Positions 18,642-25,522 are shown, numbered from the stretch's first letter. The stretch: 64,000 nucleotides of DNA from a virus (IMGVR_UViG_3300025131_000017:1-64000), one strand, 5' to 3'. Made by a program: numbers and translations. Notes: generated by a model not told the origin, from the sequence alone.

Positions 18642-18860
18642 ATGGTAAAGAAAACAAAAATAATACGAATTAATACTACTTATTTGGTAGAAGTTAACGA
18701 TAAAGATTTATCAAATATTAAAAAATATAGTTTAGAAAACTTTTTACTTAATGATTTGCTTTCAAAACGTAAATTAGTAGTTGATGGAAAAAGTACGATG
18801 AGAGAATCATCTGAAGCTGTATGGAAAACTGAAGAAAAGAAACAGGAGGCAGAAGGATAA
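18642..18860 (+). CDS. Small protein, 72 aa
   Basis: A 72-residue protein with an alternating beta N-terminus (KIIRINTTYLVEV) and a charged helical tail. Start supported by AAGG just upstream. It ends overlapping the next start by one base. No family recognised. Confidence 0.55.
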   Translation: MVKKTKIIRINTTYLVEVNDKDLSNIKKYSLENFLLNDLLSKRKLVVDGKSTMRESSEAVWKTEEKKQEAEG

Positions 18861-19066
18861 TGGCAATAGATAAAGAAGATAAAATATGGAAAATATTTTT
18901 GGAATATAACACCTTAATAGCTACTGAAAGTAAAGAGAGAGGTATGGATATGTATGGTACTGAAATAATCAGTCAAATGGCACTATCTATGACTACAGCA
19001 CATTTTCTTGACCAAGTAGCAACTAGATTGAAAGAAAACAATAAGATAAACTTACGGAAAAACTAA
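18860..19066 (+). CDS. Small helical protein, 68 aa
   Basis: A 68-residue helical protein (YNTLIATESKERGMDM, MALSMTTAHFLDQ). AGGAGG sits 12 nt before its ATG, and both its ends overlap neighbours by one base (TAATG junctions). Function unknown. Confidence 0.55.
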   Translation: MAIDKEDKIWKIFLEYNTLIATESKERGMDMYGTEIISQMALSMTTAHFLDQVATRLKENNKINLRKN

Positions 19067-19251
19067 TGCCAAATTATTCATATAAGTGTTTAAAATGTGA
19101 CTTAGATGATGTTAAAAGATTTCTTTATAAAATGAATCCTGAAACAGGGCATATAGATTTAAGAGTATGTGAAGATTGTGGGGAACCTGTAGAAAGGGTA
19201 TGGAAGAGACCTTCAGCAGATTGGTACAAGAGTATAAGAAGACCAAGTTAA
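19066..19251 (+). CDS. FmdB-like zinc-ribbon protein
   Basis: A 61-residue protein beginning MPNYSYKCLKCD, with a second pair CEDCGEPVERVWKRP near the middle. This CxxC-CxxC layout and the N-terminal PxYxYxC match the FmdB putative-regulator zinc-ribbon family. Such phage copies are of unknown function; DNA or RNA binding is plausible. It belongs to the plus-strand operon by one-base overlap. Confidence 0.75.
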   Translation: MPNYSYKCLKCDLDDVKRFLYKMNPETGHIDLRVCEDCGEPVERVWKRPSADWYKSIRRPS

Positions 19252-19288
19252 TTCCTAAAATAAAGAAACCAAGAAAGAGAAGGAAATA

Positions 19289-19432
19289 ATGGATATTTTA
19301 ACAATTAATATAATCTGGCTACTAGCCCTATTATTTCATAAATTTTATAAGGATGGTATAATAAACAGACAACGACAAAAGATAAGAATGTTGGAGGAAG
19401 TATGGACAAGAAAAAAACACGAACTACAATAG
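19289..19432 (+). CDS. Membrane-anchored micro-protein, 47 aa
   Basis: Forty-seven residues: a transmembrane segment (ILTINIIWLLALLFHKF) followed by a basic helix. GGAAATA lies just before the ATG, and its end overlaps the next gene by 31 nt. Candidate membrane peptide. Confidence 0.4.
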   Translation: MDILTINIIWLLALLFHKFYKDGIINRQRQKIRMLEEVWTRKKHELQ

Positions 19433-19668
19433 GAGTAGCTATCGGTGCAGCCATAGTTGGTGGACTCATAACGTATAAAAACCGAAAGAAGATAAAATCT
19501 TCGGCTGATAAATCTGTCCGAAATGTTAAGATTAAAGTAGATAACAAGAAGTTTGATGCTTTAAGATGGAAAGACCAAAAGGTTTGGAATTTCTGGGAAA
19601 AAATAGAGGACATTGGTAATGACCGTAAACTTAAAAGTACTAGTATCCGTGACATAGCTTGGGGGTAG
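19402..19668 (+). CDS. Small membrane-anchored protein, 88 aa
   Basis: Residues 8-25 (TTIGVAIGAAIVGGLITY) form an uncleaved N-terminal anchor, followed by a basic cytoplasmic domain of about 60 residues. GGAGGA lies 6-7 nt before the ATG. Unknown function. Confidence 0.6.
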   Translation: MDKKKTRTTIGVAIGAAIVGGLITYKNRKKIKSSADKSVRNVKIKVDNKKFDALRWKDQKVWNFWEKIEDIGNDRKLKSTSIRDIAWG

Positions 19669-19709
19669 TGATATACTATATATATATAAAGTACTAGAAA
19701 GGCAATACA

Positions 19710-20129
19710 TTGGAAAAGAAAAAATATGAGTTAAATAAGAACTTTACACATGATGTTAAGGTTCAAGAGGTTAGAGAAAAGGCATTAGGAGAACTACTAA
19801 CAAATAAGACCATTGAACTAAAGACTGAAATGGGTATGTGGAAAGACACAGGTAACATTGCAGTAGAAGTAAAATTTGACGGTAAACTCTCTGGGATTGC
19901 TAAAACTAAGGCAGACCTTTGGTGGCATACCCTAGAACTAAATGGTAAACCCTTCGTCCATATCGTATTCGATACAGAAACTTTTAAAAAACATATTAAG
20001 AGCCTTAAGAGACAAGGTAAGGTTACAATAAAAGATGGTGGTGATGATAACCTCTCTAGCATTTGGCTTATTAAATTAACTGATTTACTAGACCCTAAAA
20101 ATATTAAAGAAGAAGAATTAGGATTATAG
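19710..20129 (+). CDS. Probable PD-(D/E)XK-like nuclease, 139 aa
   Basis: The start is TTG at 19710, with AAAGG 7-8 nt upstream. It contains MWKDTGNIAVEVKFDGKLSG followed by KADLWWHTLE and FVHIVFDTETFK. The pattern [acidic]...GN-(I/V)-E-x-K...SGI...KAD resembles small phage nucleases of the PD-(D/E)XK superfamily. It would act on DNA, perhaps recombination intermediates. The start and frame are firm. The fold is inferred and not certain. Confidence 0.55.
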   Translation: MEKKKYELNKNFTHDVKVQEVREKALGELLTNKTIELKTEMGMWKDTGNIAVEVKFDGKLSGIAKTKADLWWHTLELNGKPFVHIVFDTETFKKHIKSLKRQGKVTIKDGGDDNLSSIWLIKLTDLLDPKNIKEEELGL

Positions 20130-20623
20130 TGGGTTTTTTTAAAAAACAAAAACAAGCTAGAAGAGCCAATACCTTTGTTTCTAGAAAATGTAAGGTATGT
20201 GAAAAACCTACACGCTTTCCTAAATATACCAAAAGAGGTATTAAAGTAGGAGCAGAACGTACTCTTAGTAAAAACTTAGAAAAATATGAAATGAAGCCAC
20301 AGGAACGACAAAGAATTAATGGACATTCTGTCTTAGTATGTTCTGTATCATGTGATTTTAAATATATGCAAAAACAAGCTGTGAATACCTTTACTTTGAA
20401 AGAAGATGCTAATAAAGAAGCTAAGGAACTCTTACTTATAATACGAGAAGAAGCTAGGAGAAAAAAAGATACTAGCATTTTAGCTCTGTCGGATGCCCAA
20501 ATATTACATAAGATAAGGAAAAAAAGAATCTGGGGTGAAAAAATAGAGCCTCCTTCTAGGAATACTTTTGGTAGACGAAAGTCTGACCTCTATGGATATC
20601 ACGAATTTAGTGGTTATTACTAA
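20129..20623 (+). CDS. Small zinc-binding protein, 164 aa
   Basis: GTG start at 20129, overlapping the previous TAG. N-terminal CKVCEKPT and later CSVSCDFKYMQ give two Cys pairs (about C25/C28 and C71/C75), consistent with a zinc ribbon. A basic helical C-terminus follows. Its stop begins the 20-bp direct repeat described separately. Function unknown. Confidence 0.6.
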   Translation: MGFFKKQKQARRANTFVSRKCKVCEKPTRFPKYTKRGIKVGAERTLSKNLEKYEMKPQERQRINGHSVLVCSVSCDFKYMQKQAVNTFTLKEDANKEAKELLLIIREEARRKKDTSILALSDAQILHKIRKKRIWGEKIEPPSRNTFGRRKSDLYGYHEFSGYY

Positions 20624-20641
20624 ACTATCACTGCAAATAAG
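20621..20641 (+). repeat. Direct repeat copy 1 flanking the following gene
   Basis: The sequence TAAACTATCACTGCAAATAA starts with this gene's stop codon. It recurs with one difference within the first 19 bases directly at the next gene's stop codon (21083). Confidence 0.7.
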
Positions 20642-21085
20642 ATGATGCCAATACATAAACCATTTGATGTAGACAACTATGATGCTAATGATGCTTCTGG
20701 AAAAGAAGCCGTTATGCGTTTTCTACAAACACAAGGGTTGTCTGCTGAAGAAAACCCTGATAAATATGGAATAGACTTAATAGCAAATGGTACAACCTAT
20801 AATGGACAAGTATTTGATAATGTACCTGTTGAAGTAGAGAGAAGAATTATATGGAATAAAAATTTTCCTTTTTCTACAGTACATGTACCTGAAAGAAAAA
20901 CTAAGTTTCTTAAACATTATATGTTATATGCAGTAGTTAACTTAAATTATGACAAAGTTATGTTCTGTACTTCAAATATCATTAAACAATATGAACCTAT
21001 AGAAGTGCCAAATAAATCTATAGCAAATGATGAATACTTTTATAATGTTCCATTAAATCTTTGGAAAACTTATGATATTAATTAA
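20642..21085 (+). CDS. Possible endonuclease-fold protein, 147 aa
   Basis: Contains DKYGIDLIANG followed by NVPVEVERRI, i.e. an Asp, a short spacer and E-x-E, as in PD-(D/E)XK nucleases. A second beta-rich half follows (YMLYAVVNLNYDKVMF). The conserved-looking motif sits in the right order, but the Lys of E-x-K is replaced. It is bracketed by 20-bp direct repeats, suggesting it was inserted or moved as a unit. The fold is tentative. Confidence 0.5.
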   Translation: MMPIHKPFDVDNYDANDASGKEAVMRFLQTQGLSAEENPDKYGIDLIANGTTYNGQVFDNVPVEVERRIIWNKNFPFSTVHVPERKTKFLKHYMLYAVVNLNYDKVMFCTSNIIKQYEPIEVPNKSIANDEYFYNVPLNLWKTYDIN

Positions 21086-21103
21086 ACTATCACTACAAAT
21101 AGA
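21083..21103 (+). repeat. Direct repeat copy 2
   Basis: TAAACTATCACTACAAATAG at the stop codon of the previous gene. Matches the copy at 20621-20641 apart from one internal base and the end. Confidence 0.7.
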
Positions 21104-21181
21104 CCCATAAGTATATATAGGAATATAATGACGAATATAAACATTTTAATTTCAGAACTCATATATAAATTATACCAGTTG

Positions 21182-22363
21182 TTATAATACTAACATTCGT
21201 TCTAAGGCGATTTTTGAGTAAAGTTGTACTGAATCATCGACTTTTATTTGATTTATAACAATTCCAGCTATTAATCCCTCTAAAACCCATAGTAAATATG
21301 CTGGGTGAACCCTATACATAGTAGCACAAGGACAAATCATCTCATCCAAACAAAAAATATTTTTCTCCGGGTAAGTATGTGCTAACCTCTTAACCAAATT
21401 TATTTCAGTACCTATAGCCCAACTAGAACCATTAGGAGCATTATGAACCATGTCTTTTATATATTCTGTACTTCCAACATAATCAGATATACTAACAACT
21501 TCATTTGTACATTCTGGGTGAACAAGGATATTAACTTCTGAATTTTTTGTTCTAGCCTCGTTAATTTGATTAACAGAAAATCTAGTATGAACGGAACAAT
21601 GTCCTTTCCAAAGAATCATTTTAGCTTTATCTAAATCATAGTCAGAGATACCACCACCTACCTTATAAGGGTCCCAAATAACCATCTCATCTTCTGGTAT
21701 ACCATACTTAAGAGCAGTATTCCTCCCTAAGTGCTGGTCTGGTATAAACAGAACCTTCTCTCCTTGGTCGAACGCCCAAGATAGAGCATGACCAGCATTA
21801 CTTGAAGTACATACTAAACCATTATTTTGACCACAAAGAGATTTTATTTCTGCCGTAGAATTCATATAAGTAAGGGGAGTAATAGGTACCTTTAACTTTT
21901 TAGTTAGATAATCCCAACAGTCTTCAACTTGCTCTGTACTAGCCATATCTGCCATAGAACAACCCGCTGCCATATTAGGTAATATTACTCGTTGATTAGA
22001 ACTACTTAGTATCTCCGCAGTCTCTGCCATGAAGTGTACTCCACAAAATATTATTATTTCGGCATCTTGCTCACTTGCTAACTTAGCTAACTTATAACTA
22101 TCTCCCTGTAAATCAGAATGCTTTATAACATCCTCCCTTTGGTAATGATGCCCTAAGACTACAACCTTATCCCCTAAGACAGCCCTAGCCTTCTTTATAG
22201 CCCCATTTAATTCATCCATAGGTATCCTTAAGTACCTAGATGGTATCTTCTGCCATCTTACACCAGATTGAAACTCTTCTCCTAGTGTCTTAGTCCGAAA
22301 ATTATCCTCTGTAGTACAGAATGAACTTTGTTCTAATTCAGTTATCGGTATATTTAATGTCAT
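21182..22363 (-). CDS. nadA: Quinolinate synthase NadA
   Basis: NadA makes quinolinate from iminoaspartate and dihydroxyacetone phosphate, using a [4Fe-4S] cluster, in de novo NAD synthesis. All signature blocks are present: HHYQ at about residues 72-75, FMAETA, C135 in LPNMAAGCSMADM, C185 in CTSSNA, IPDQHLGRN, HPEC and a C-terminal CPCATMYR (C344/C346). The three cluster Cys positions are retained, so the enzyme looks intact at 393 residues. I start it at the ATG 22363. A possible TTG start upstream overlaps the promoter. nadB and nadC are absent here, so the host must supply iminoaspartate and downstream steps. It is transcribed alone, converging on the plus-strand operon. Confidence 0.95.
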   Translation of the reverse strand: MTLNIPITELEQSSFCTTEDNFRTKTLGEEFQSGVRWQKIPSRYLRIPMDELNGAIKKARAVLGDKVVVLGHHYQREDVIKHSDLQGDSYKLAKLASEQDAEIIIFCGVHFMAETAEILSSSNQRVILPNMAAGCSMADMASTEQVEDCWDYLTKKLKVPITPLTYMNSTAEIKSLCGQNNGLVCTSSNAGHALSWAFDQGEKVLFIPDQHLGRNTALKYGIPEDEMVIWDPYKVGGGISDYDLDKAKMILWKGHCSVHTRFSVNQINEARTKNSEVNILVHPECTNEVVSISDYVGSTEYIKDMVHNAPNGSSWAIGTEINLVKRLAHTYPEKNIFCLDEMICPCATMYRVHPAYLLWVLEGLIAGIVINQIKVDDSVQLYSKIALERMLVL

Positions 22364-22373
22364 CTTACTATAA

Positions 22374-22402
22374 ATTATACACCAATAACCCAACTATTTC
22401 AA
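22374..22402 (-). promoter_or_regulatory. nadA promoter
   Basis: Minus strand: TTGAAA (complement 22397-22402), 17-bp spacer, perfect TATAAT (complement 22374-22379). The expected start site lies at about 22366, only a few bases before the ATG at 22363. The mRNA would therefore be leaderless or nearly so. Confidence 0.65.
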
Positions 22403-22516
22403 ATTTTTTATTTTTTTTTAATGTATACACTTTTAAGGTTTTTATGACGTTTTTAAATATTAGCCAAAAGATGTCACAAATAAGGCTTTTTGTTAACACT
22501 TTATGATATACTAGTA

Positions 22517-22560
22517 AGGTAATTACATTTGTAATTACTTAAACAACATTTGTTTAATTA
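22517..22560. repeat. Two tandem perfect inverted repeats
   Basis: GTAATTAC-ATTT-GTAATTAC followed by TTAAACAA-CAT-TTGTTTAA, two 8-bp-arm palindromes a few bases apart. They could be twin operators, or hairpins at the start of an RNA. Confidence 0.7.
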
Positions 22561-22563
22561 TAG

Positions 22564-22609
22564 CTGTCCTAGTGTTTGAAGTTTCTATGCCTCATTCATT
22601 AGGGCAGTT
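22564..22609 (+). other. Potential long hairpin
   Basis: CTGTCCTA and TAGGGCAG pair over 8 bp (one G-U) around a loop of about 30 nt. With the adjacent inverted repeats this could be part of an RNA or a structured DNA element. No promoter-terminator pair clearly frames it. Confidence 0.35.
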
Positions 22610-22732
22610 GGTCTCTATACCTACCCACTTTACCCCAATTATATCTCTTTATATTTAGATATTTCAAATATTACTTTCTGTAGATAAGTAAGTACTCATG
22701 GCTAACTCCCCTGCAGGATTTTTTGCACAACC

Positions 22733-22880
22733 GGGGGGTGGAAGGCAGGGGGGGGATAGGCAGTAATTCCACTTCGTCTTTGCAGATTCGTTGGGTTTTT
22801 TGGGTTGGGTTGGTTGGGTGGGAAAAGGGCGACAGTTGGTAGGGGGGTTGGTTTTGGTGGAGGATTTTGGGTAGGGGGGC
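22733..22880 (+). other. G-rich island with G-quadruplex potential
   Basis: Runs of G6 and G8 at 22733-22755, then six G3 tracts between 22793 and 22829 with short T/A loops, then G6 runs at 22842-22847 and 22874-22879. This is extreme G/T strand bias in an otherwise AT-rich genome. It lies directly upstream of promoter 22938. Confidence 0.75.
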
Positions 22881-22937
22881 TGACGAAATTCGGAATACAG
22901 ATTTTTAATATTGGTTGAAATTGGTGAGACCTTGGGG

Positions 22938-22967
22938 TTGACAAAAGTTGACAACGTGTGATATACT
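22938..22967 (+). promoter_or_regulatory. Early promoter (TTGACA-18-TATACT)
   Basis: TTGACA 22938-22943 and TATACT 22962-22967, with an extended -10 TGA and a second TTGACAA at 22948. Drives the 72- and 76-residue genes. Confidence 0.7.
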
Positions 22968-23000
22968 AATAATGTAAGGTAAATAAATAAGGAGAATAAA

Positions 23001-23219
23001 ATGAATTTACGAGAAACAATAAAACACAAGATAGGATTATTCATAGAGAATCATAAGGTAACAAGATGTTATGATTGTGGTAAATGGAGTTTCAGAAAAA
23101 ATCTTCAAGATACTATGGAAGGAAATCCAATGTGGATTCAAGGCGATTTATTATGTAACCATGATGATTTAAATTCTTGTTATGCACATCTTGTGGCAAG
23201 TCATGAAGGAGAGGTTTAA
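23001..23219 (+). CDS. Small zinc-ribbon protein, 72 aa
   Basis: AAGGAG lies 7 nt before the ATG. CYDCGKW near residues 25-31 and a later C...C pair (LLCNHDDLNSCYAHL) with His suggest a zinc-binding fold. First gene of a short unit running from promoter 22938 to the terminator at 23474. Function unknown; possible host-interaction protein. Confidence 0.6.
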   Translation: MNLRETIKHKIGLFIENHKVTRCYDCGKWSFRKNLQDTMEGNPMWIQGDLLCNHDDLNSCYAHLVASHEGEV

Positions 23220-23220
23220 A

Positions 23221-23451
23221 ATGTATTATGCAAAAACACAAGGTCTTAAGTATGACTATATGGTTATAAGTAAGACAAAAAATGGGGCATGGAAACAACT
23301 AGAAAAGTGGTGGAACAAGACTTGGAGGGAAAAATATGGTGGGTGTTGTTCAATTGACCACGAAAACAATTTTAAGGATGCTATTGAATGGCATGGATTC
23401 TATCTTTGTGAAGATAAAATAGAATTAGATAAAGAATTTTTTATACAATAG
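23221..23451 (+). CDS. Small protein, 76 aa
   Basis: I start it at the ATG 23221, two bases after the upstream stop and 6 nt after GGAGAGG. A frame extension upstream exists but overlaps the first gene. Aromatic-rich (YYAKTQGLKYDYMV, WKQLEKWWNKTWR) with a Cys pair and His. Unknown family. Followed by a terminator at 23474-23503. Confidence 0.6.
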   Translation: MYYAKTQGLKYDYMVISKTKNGAWKQLEKWWNKTWREKYGGCCSIDHENNFKDAIEWHGFYLCEDKIELDKEFFIQ

Positions 23452-23473
23452 AAAAGTAATAAAATTCACAAGA

Positions 23474-23503
23474 TGCCCCCAAGAAATTGGGGGTATTTTT
23501 TTG
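23474..23503 (+). terminator. Rho-independent terminator
   Basis: Stem CCCCCAA-GAAA-TTGGGGG (GNRA loop), then TATTTTTTT. Confidence 0.85.
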
Positions 23504-23541
23504 CCCAAAATTTAACTGAGTCGGAGCTGGCAGGAGGCAGC

Positions 23542-23553
23542 ACGATATATCGT
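23542..23553. repeat. Gap palindrome copy 1 (ACGATATATCGT)
   Basis: Perfect 12-bp palindrome, followed by AGGGAGACCATG. It lies between the terminator ending at 23503 and the promoter at 23629. Confidence 0.8.
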
Positions 23554-23628
23554 AGGGAGACCATGTGGGAAAATTCTGGAAGAGAGAATGGTAGGGAGTC
23601 AGAATTTTAAGAGTCGGTAAAAAGGGGG

Positions 23629-23658
23629 TTGACAAAAGTTGTCAAGTTGTGATAGAAT
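23629..23658 (+). promoter_or_regulatory. Early promoter (TTGACA-18-TAGAAT)
   Basis: TTGACA 23629-23634, TAGAAT 23653-23658. Inverted repeat TTGACAA-AAG-TTGTCAA spans the -35 region. Drives the 130-residue gene. Confidence 0.65.
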
Positions 23659-23689
23659 AATATTATAATAGTTAAATAAGGAGAACTAA

Positions 23690-24082
23690 ATGGGATATAC
23701 AAATTATTGGTATCAAAAAGAAAGTTTCACAAAGGGAGAATGGGATGTTCTAAAAGAGGTGGCGAACAAACTTATAGAACCTTTTAGAAATGATTTAGAT
23801 ATAGTAGAAGATGACGAGAACGTTATTAATTTAAATGGTGTGGGGGAAAACTCTCACGAAACTTTTATTCTTACTAAAGAAAAAAGAGAGTTAGATGATT
23901 GGGAAAAAAAGTCTGACTGGATTGTGAACGATTACAAAGAAAAGGGTGCATTTAGATTTTGCAAGACTAATAGAAAACCTTACGACATAATTGTTTGGAA
24001 TATTTTATTAAAGGCATATGAGATTGCCCCAATCAAACTTAGTATTTCTAATGATGATGGGGAAAAACATGGTTCACAATAA
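23690..24082 (+). CDS. Uncharacterised protein, 130 aa
   Basis: Promoter at 23629-23658 and AAGGAG 7 nt before the ATG. A 130-residue acidic alpha/beta protein (MGYTNYWYQKESFTKGEWD) with Trp-rich N-terminus and a FRFCKTNRKPYD segment. Resembles small uncharacterised phage/bacterial proteins that begin MGYTNYW, which I know only as a family without a function. Single-gene unit. Confidence 0.6.
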   Translation: MGYTNYWYQKESFTKGEWDVLKEVANKLIEPFRNDLDIVEDDENVINLNGVGENSHETFILTKEKRELDDWEKKSDWIVNDYKEKGAFRFCKTNRKPYDIIVWNILLKAYEIAPIKLSISNDDGEKHGSQ

Positions 24083-24103
24083 TAAAAAAGAAATATAAAA
24101 GAC

Positions 24104-24133
24104 TTGACAAAACTTGTCAACTTATGGTATACT
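24104..24133 (+). promoter_or_regulatory. Early promoter (TTGACA-18-TATACT)
   Basis: TTGACA 24104-24109, TATACT 24128-24133. Perfect inverted repeat TTGACAA-AAC-TTGTCAA at 24104-24120 overlaps the -35, a likely operator. Confidence 0.7.
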
Positions 24134-24178
24134 AATAAGTACAAGATAAAGAAAGAGAGAACAGGAAGGAGAAATTGT

Positions 24179-24352
24179 ATGGTGATGAAAGAAAAGGAAC
24201 TTTGTACACACAAGTGGGAAAGTCTTTGTTGTAAAGAAGAAGAACAAGATAACCTACAATTCATCTGCCCAAAATGTTTTGGGTGGAGCGACATGAAGTG
24301 TTTCAAATGTTATAACTATAAAAGGAGAGAAGTAAATGAAAACGGAAAATAA
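24179..24352 (+). CDS. Cys-rich zinc-binding protein, 57 aa
   Basis: I start at the ATG 24179, 6 nt after AAGGAG. Longer TTG starts would lie inside the promoter. CTHKW...CC...CPKCFGW...MKCFKCYNY gives at least four Cys pairs or singles, a zinc-ribbon-like protein. Overlaps the next gene by 17 nt. Function unknown. Confidence 0.6.
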   Translation: MVMKEKELCTHKWESLCCKEEEQDNLQFICPKCFGWSDMKCFKCYNYKRREVNENGK

Positions 24353-24503
24353 TAATGACTTACTAACAAAAGGGATTGAAGTGGCACTGGTTGATACAAT
24401 TAAAAAAAGTGCAACACCTTTGAAGATGCACATTTCAAATAATCGTGCTAGTATAATTGCAAAAGTAATTATGAATGAATGGGAAATAGAACCTAAAAAC
24501 TAG
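24336..24503 (+). CDS. Small protein, 55 aa
   Basis: A 55-residue helical protein, start 24336 with AAGGAGAGA 6-8 nt upstream and stop 24503. Middle gene of the unit running from promoter 24104 to the terminator at 24753. Unknown function. Confidence 0.5.
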   Translation: MKTENNNDLLTKGIEVALVDTIKKSATPLKMHISNNRASIIAKVIMNEWEIEPKN

Positions 24504-24513
24504 GAGTAATAAA

Positions 24514-24732
24514 ATGGAGAATGTGGATAGAAAAATCTTTGATGAACTATTCTACTTTAAACAAGAAGTGGAAAAGGAACTCAAAGAATTGAGGGGAATT
24601 ATGGGAGAACTTATACAAGTAATTAACTCGTTAAAGGAAAACTCTAATAAAGAAATCCTAATGATGAAAGACTTACTAGAAAAGTTTACTGATGAGAACA
24701 ACTTTTTGAAACATGAACTAACAAAGAAATAG
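24514..24732 (+). CDS. Coiled-coil protein, 72 aa
   Basis: AGGAG lies 7 nt before the ATG. Nearly the whole protein (EKELKELRGIMGELIQ...) is an amphipathic heptad coil, so an oligomerising small protein. Last gene before the terminator at 24753-24787. Confidence 0.6.
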   Translation: MENVDRKIFDELFYFKQEVEKELKELRGIMGELIQVINSLKENSNKEILMMKDLLEKFTDENNFLKHELTKK

Positions 24733-24752
24733 AAAATAGGTTCACTCAAAAA

Positions 24753-24787
24753 CAAAGATGCCCAATCGAAAGGTTGGGTATTTTTTT
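24753..24787 (+). terminator. Rho-independent terminator
   Basis: Stem CCCAATC-GAAA-GGTTGGG (GNRA loop) followed by a T7 run at 24781-24787. Confidence 0.85.
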
Positions 24788-24839
24788 GTCTTCTTCACCA
24801 GCATGGGACCGGCAGCATCACCGGAAAAAACAGCTCCAC

Positions 24840-24851
24840 ACGATATATCGT
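24840..24851. repeat. Gap palindrome copy 2 (ACGATATATCGT)
   Basis: Followed by AGAGCAGACCATGCGGG, similar to copy 1's flank. Lies in the gap between the terminator at 24787 and the next promoter near 24914. Confidence 0.8.
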
Positions 24852-24913
24852 AGAGCAGACCATGCGGGAAAAATACTGGAGGAAGGCTGGATAAATTCTG
24901 GAGAAATTCTAAG

Positions 24914-24942
24914 TAGACCTTTTTTACGAGGTGTGATAAAAT
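24914..24942 (+). promoter_or_regulatory. Weak early promoter
   Basis: TAGACC, 17 bp, TAAAAT preceded by TTTACGAGGTGTGA, similar to other spacers in this region. Drives the 28- and 38-residue genes. Weaker match than the others. Confidence 0.35.
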
Positions 24943-24968
24943 ATAAGTATAAGGAGAAAAGGAAACCA

Positions 24969-25055
24969 ATGATTATTAAACTACTCAAAAAGTTTAAACT
25001 ACCAATATATGTTTTGGGCATAATTGGATTAACTATTATTAATGTTATTTATTAG
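24969..25055 (+). CDS. Single-pass membrane peptide, 28 aa
   Basis: A 28-residue peptide from the ATG 24969, after AAGGAG. Residues 10-28 (KLPIYVLGIIGLTIINVIY) are a transmembrane helix following a basic N-terminus. Upstream in-frame sequence is non-coding-like, so I take the short start. Possibly a small membrane toxin or modulator. Confidence 0.4.
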   Translation: MIIKLLKKFKLPIYVLGIIGLTIINVIY

Positions 25056-25064
25056 GAGGCAACA

Positions 25065-25181
25065 ATGACAATGCAAAATGATTTAGATTATGACGAACTC
25101 TATGAAAACCTAAAAGAAGAATTAGGAAGAGAACCCAATGAAGATGAGATTAATGAAAGATTTGAAAACTCGTCTAATTAG
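25065..25181 (+). CDS. Acidic micro-protein, 38 aa
   Basis: A 38-residue highly acidic peptide with AGGAGG 5 nt before the ATG. Contains LKEELGREPNEDEINERFE, an amphipathic helical segment like short DNA-mimic or antitoxin-like peptides. That last point is conjecture. In the same unit as the membrane peptide. Confidence 0.4.
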   Translation: MTMQNDLDYDELYENLKEELGREPNEDEINERFENSSN

Positions 25182-25184
25182 GTC

Positions 25185-25214
25185 TTGACAATATTTGACA
25201 ACTTATGATATACT
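25185..25214 (+). promoter_or_regulatory. Early promoter (TTGACA-18-TATACT)
   Basis: TTGACA 25185-25190, second TTGACAA at 25195, TATACT 25209-25214 with extended -10. Confidence 0.7.
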
Positions 25215-25244
25215 TATTAATATAAAGAAAAAAGAAAGATAATC

Positions 25245-25481
25245 ATGACAAAAAGAAAAGCCCTTAAAGATATAAAATTTCACATTGATATTAATAATGG
25301 GTATTTAAATGGTTTATTAAATAGAAATGCCCAGAGATATTATACTAAAGAAATGCAAGATAAATTTTTTAAAGATATTAATAAAATTATTGAACAAGCA
25401 AAACTGACTTATAATGATTTAATAAGTTATGGAATTATTGGCAAAGATAATTCATTTAATATTAAAACTTTGCATAAGTAA
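25245..25481 (+). CDS. Small protein, 78 aa
   Basis: Own promoter at 25185. AGAAAGATAATC precedes the ATG. Mixed helical protein rich in Asn/Lys/Tyr, no motif recognised. Unknown function. Confidence 0.5.
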   Translation: MTKRKALKDIKFHIDINNGYLNGLLNRNAQRYYTKEMQDKFFKDINKIIEQAKLTYNDLISYGIIGKDNSFNIKTLHK

Positions 25482-25492
25482 TAAAAAAACAC

Positions 25493-25522
25493 TTGACAAT
25501 ATTTGACAAGGTATGTTATAAT
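25493..25522 (+). promoter_or_regulatory. Early promoter (TTGACA-18-TATAAT)
   Basis: TTGACA 25493-25498, second TTGACAA at 25503, TATAAT 25517-25522. Drives the 93- and 50-residue genes. Confidence 0.7.

Larger units (their letters stand above)
22403..22937. other. Gene-free intergenic region next to nadA: inverted repeats and G-rich island
   Basis: No credible gene. It holds a sigma-like site near 22500, two perfect inverted repeats (22517-22560), a potential long hairpin (22564-22609) and a G-rich island (22733-22880). Possible replication origin, regulatory region or RNA; not decided by sequence alone. Confidence 0.7.

Noticed and set aside
21128-21187. A 19-residue plus-strand frame with AGGA before its ATG
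   Set aside because: Too short, overlaps the nadA end, and has no distinctive composition.
22403-22700. A riboswitch for nadA
   Set aside because: nadA has a promoter whose start lies beside its ATG, so upstream sequence would not be in its mRNA.
22664-23044. Minus-strand frames across the G-rich island
   Set aside because: Their Pro-rich translation simply reflects C-runs, and they have no start signals.
23541-23560. Resemblance of palindrome copy 1 plus GGGAGACC to a T7 RNA polymerase promoter start
   Set aside because: Other copies lack GGGAGA, orientation does not match the genes, and no T7-type RNA polymerase was recognised in the window.
24104-24178. N-terminal extension of the 57-residue Cys protein to a TTG at 24104
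   Set aside because: It begins inside the promoter's -35 box; the ATG at 24179 has a good ribosome binding site.
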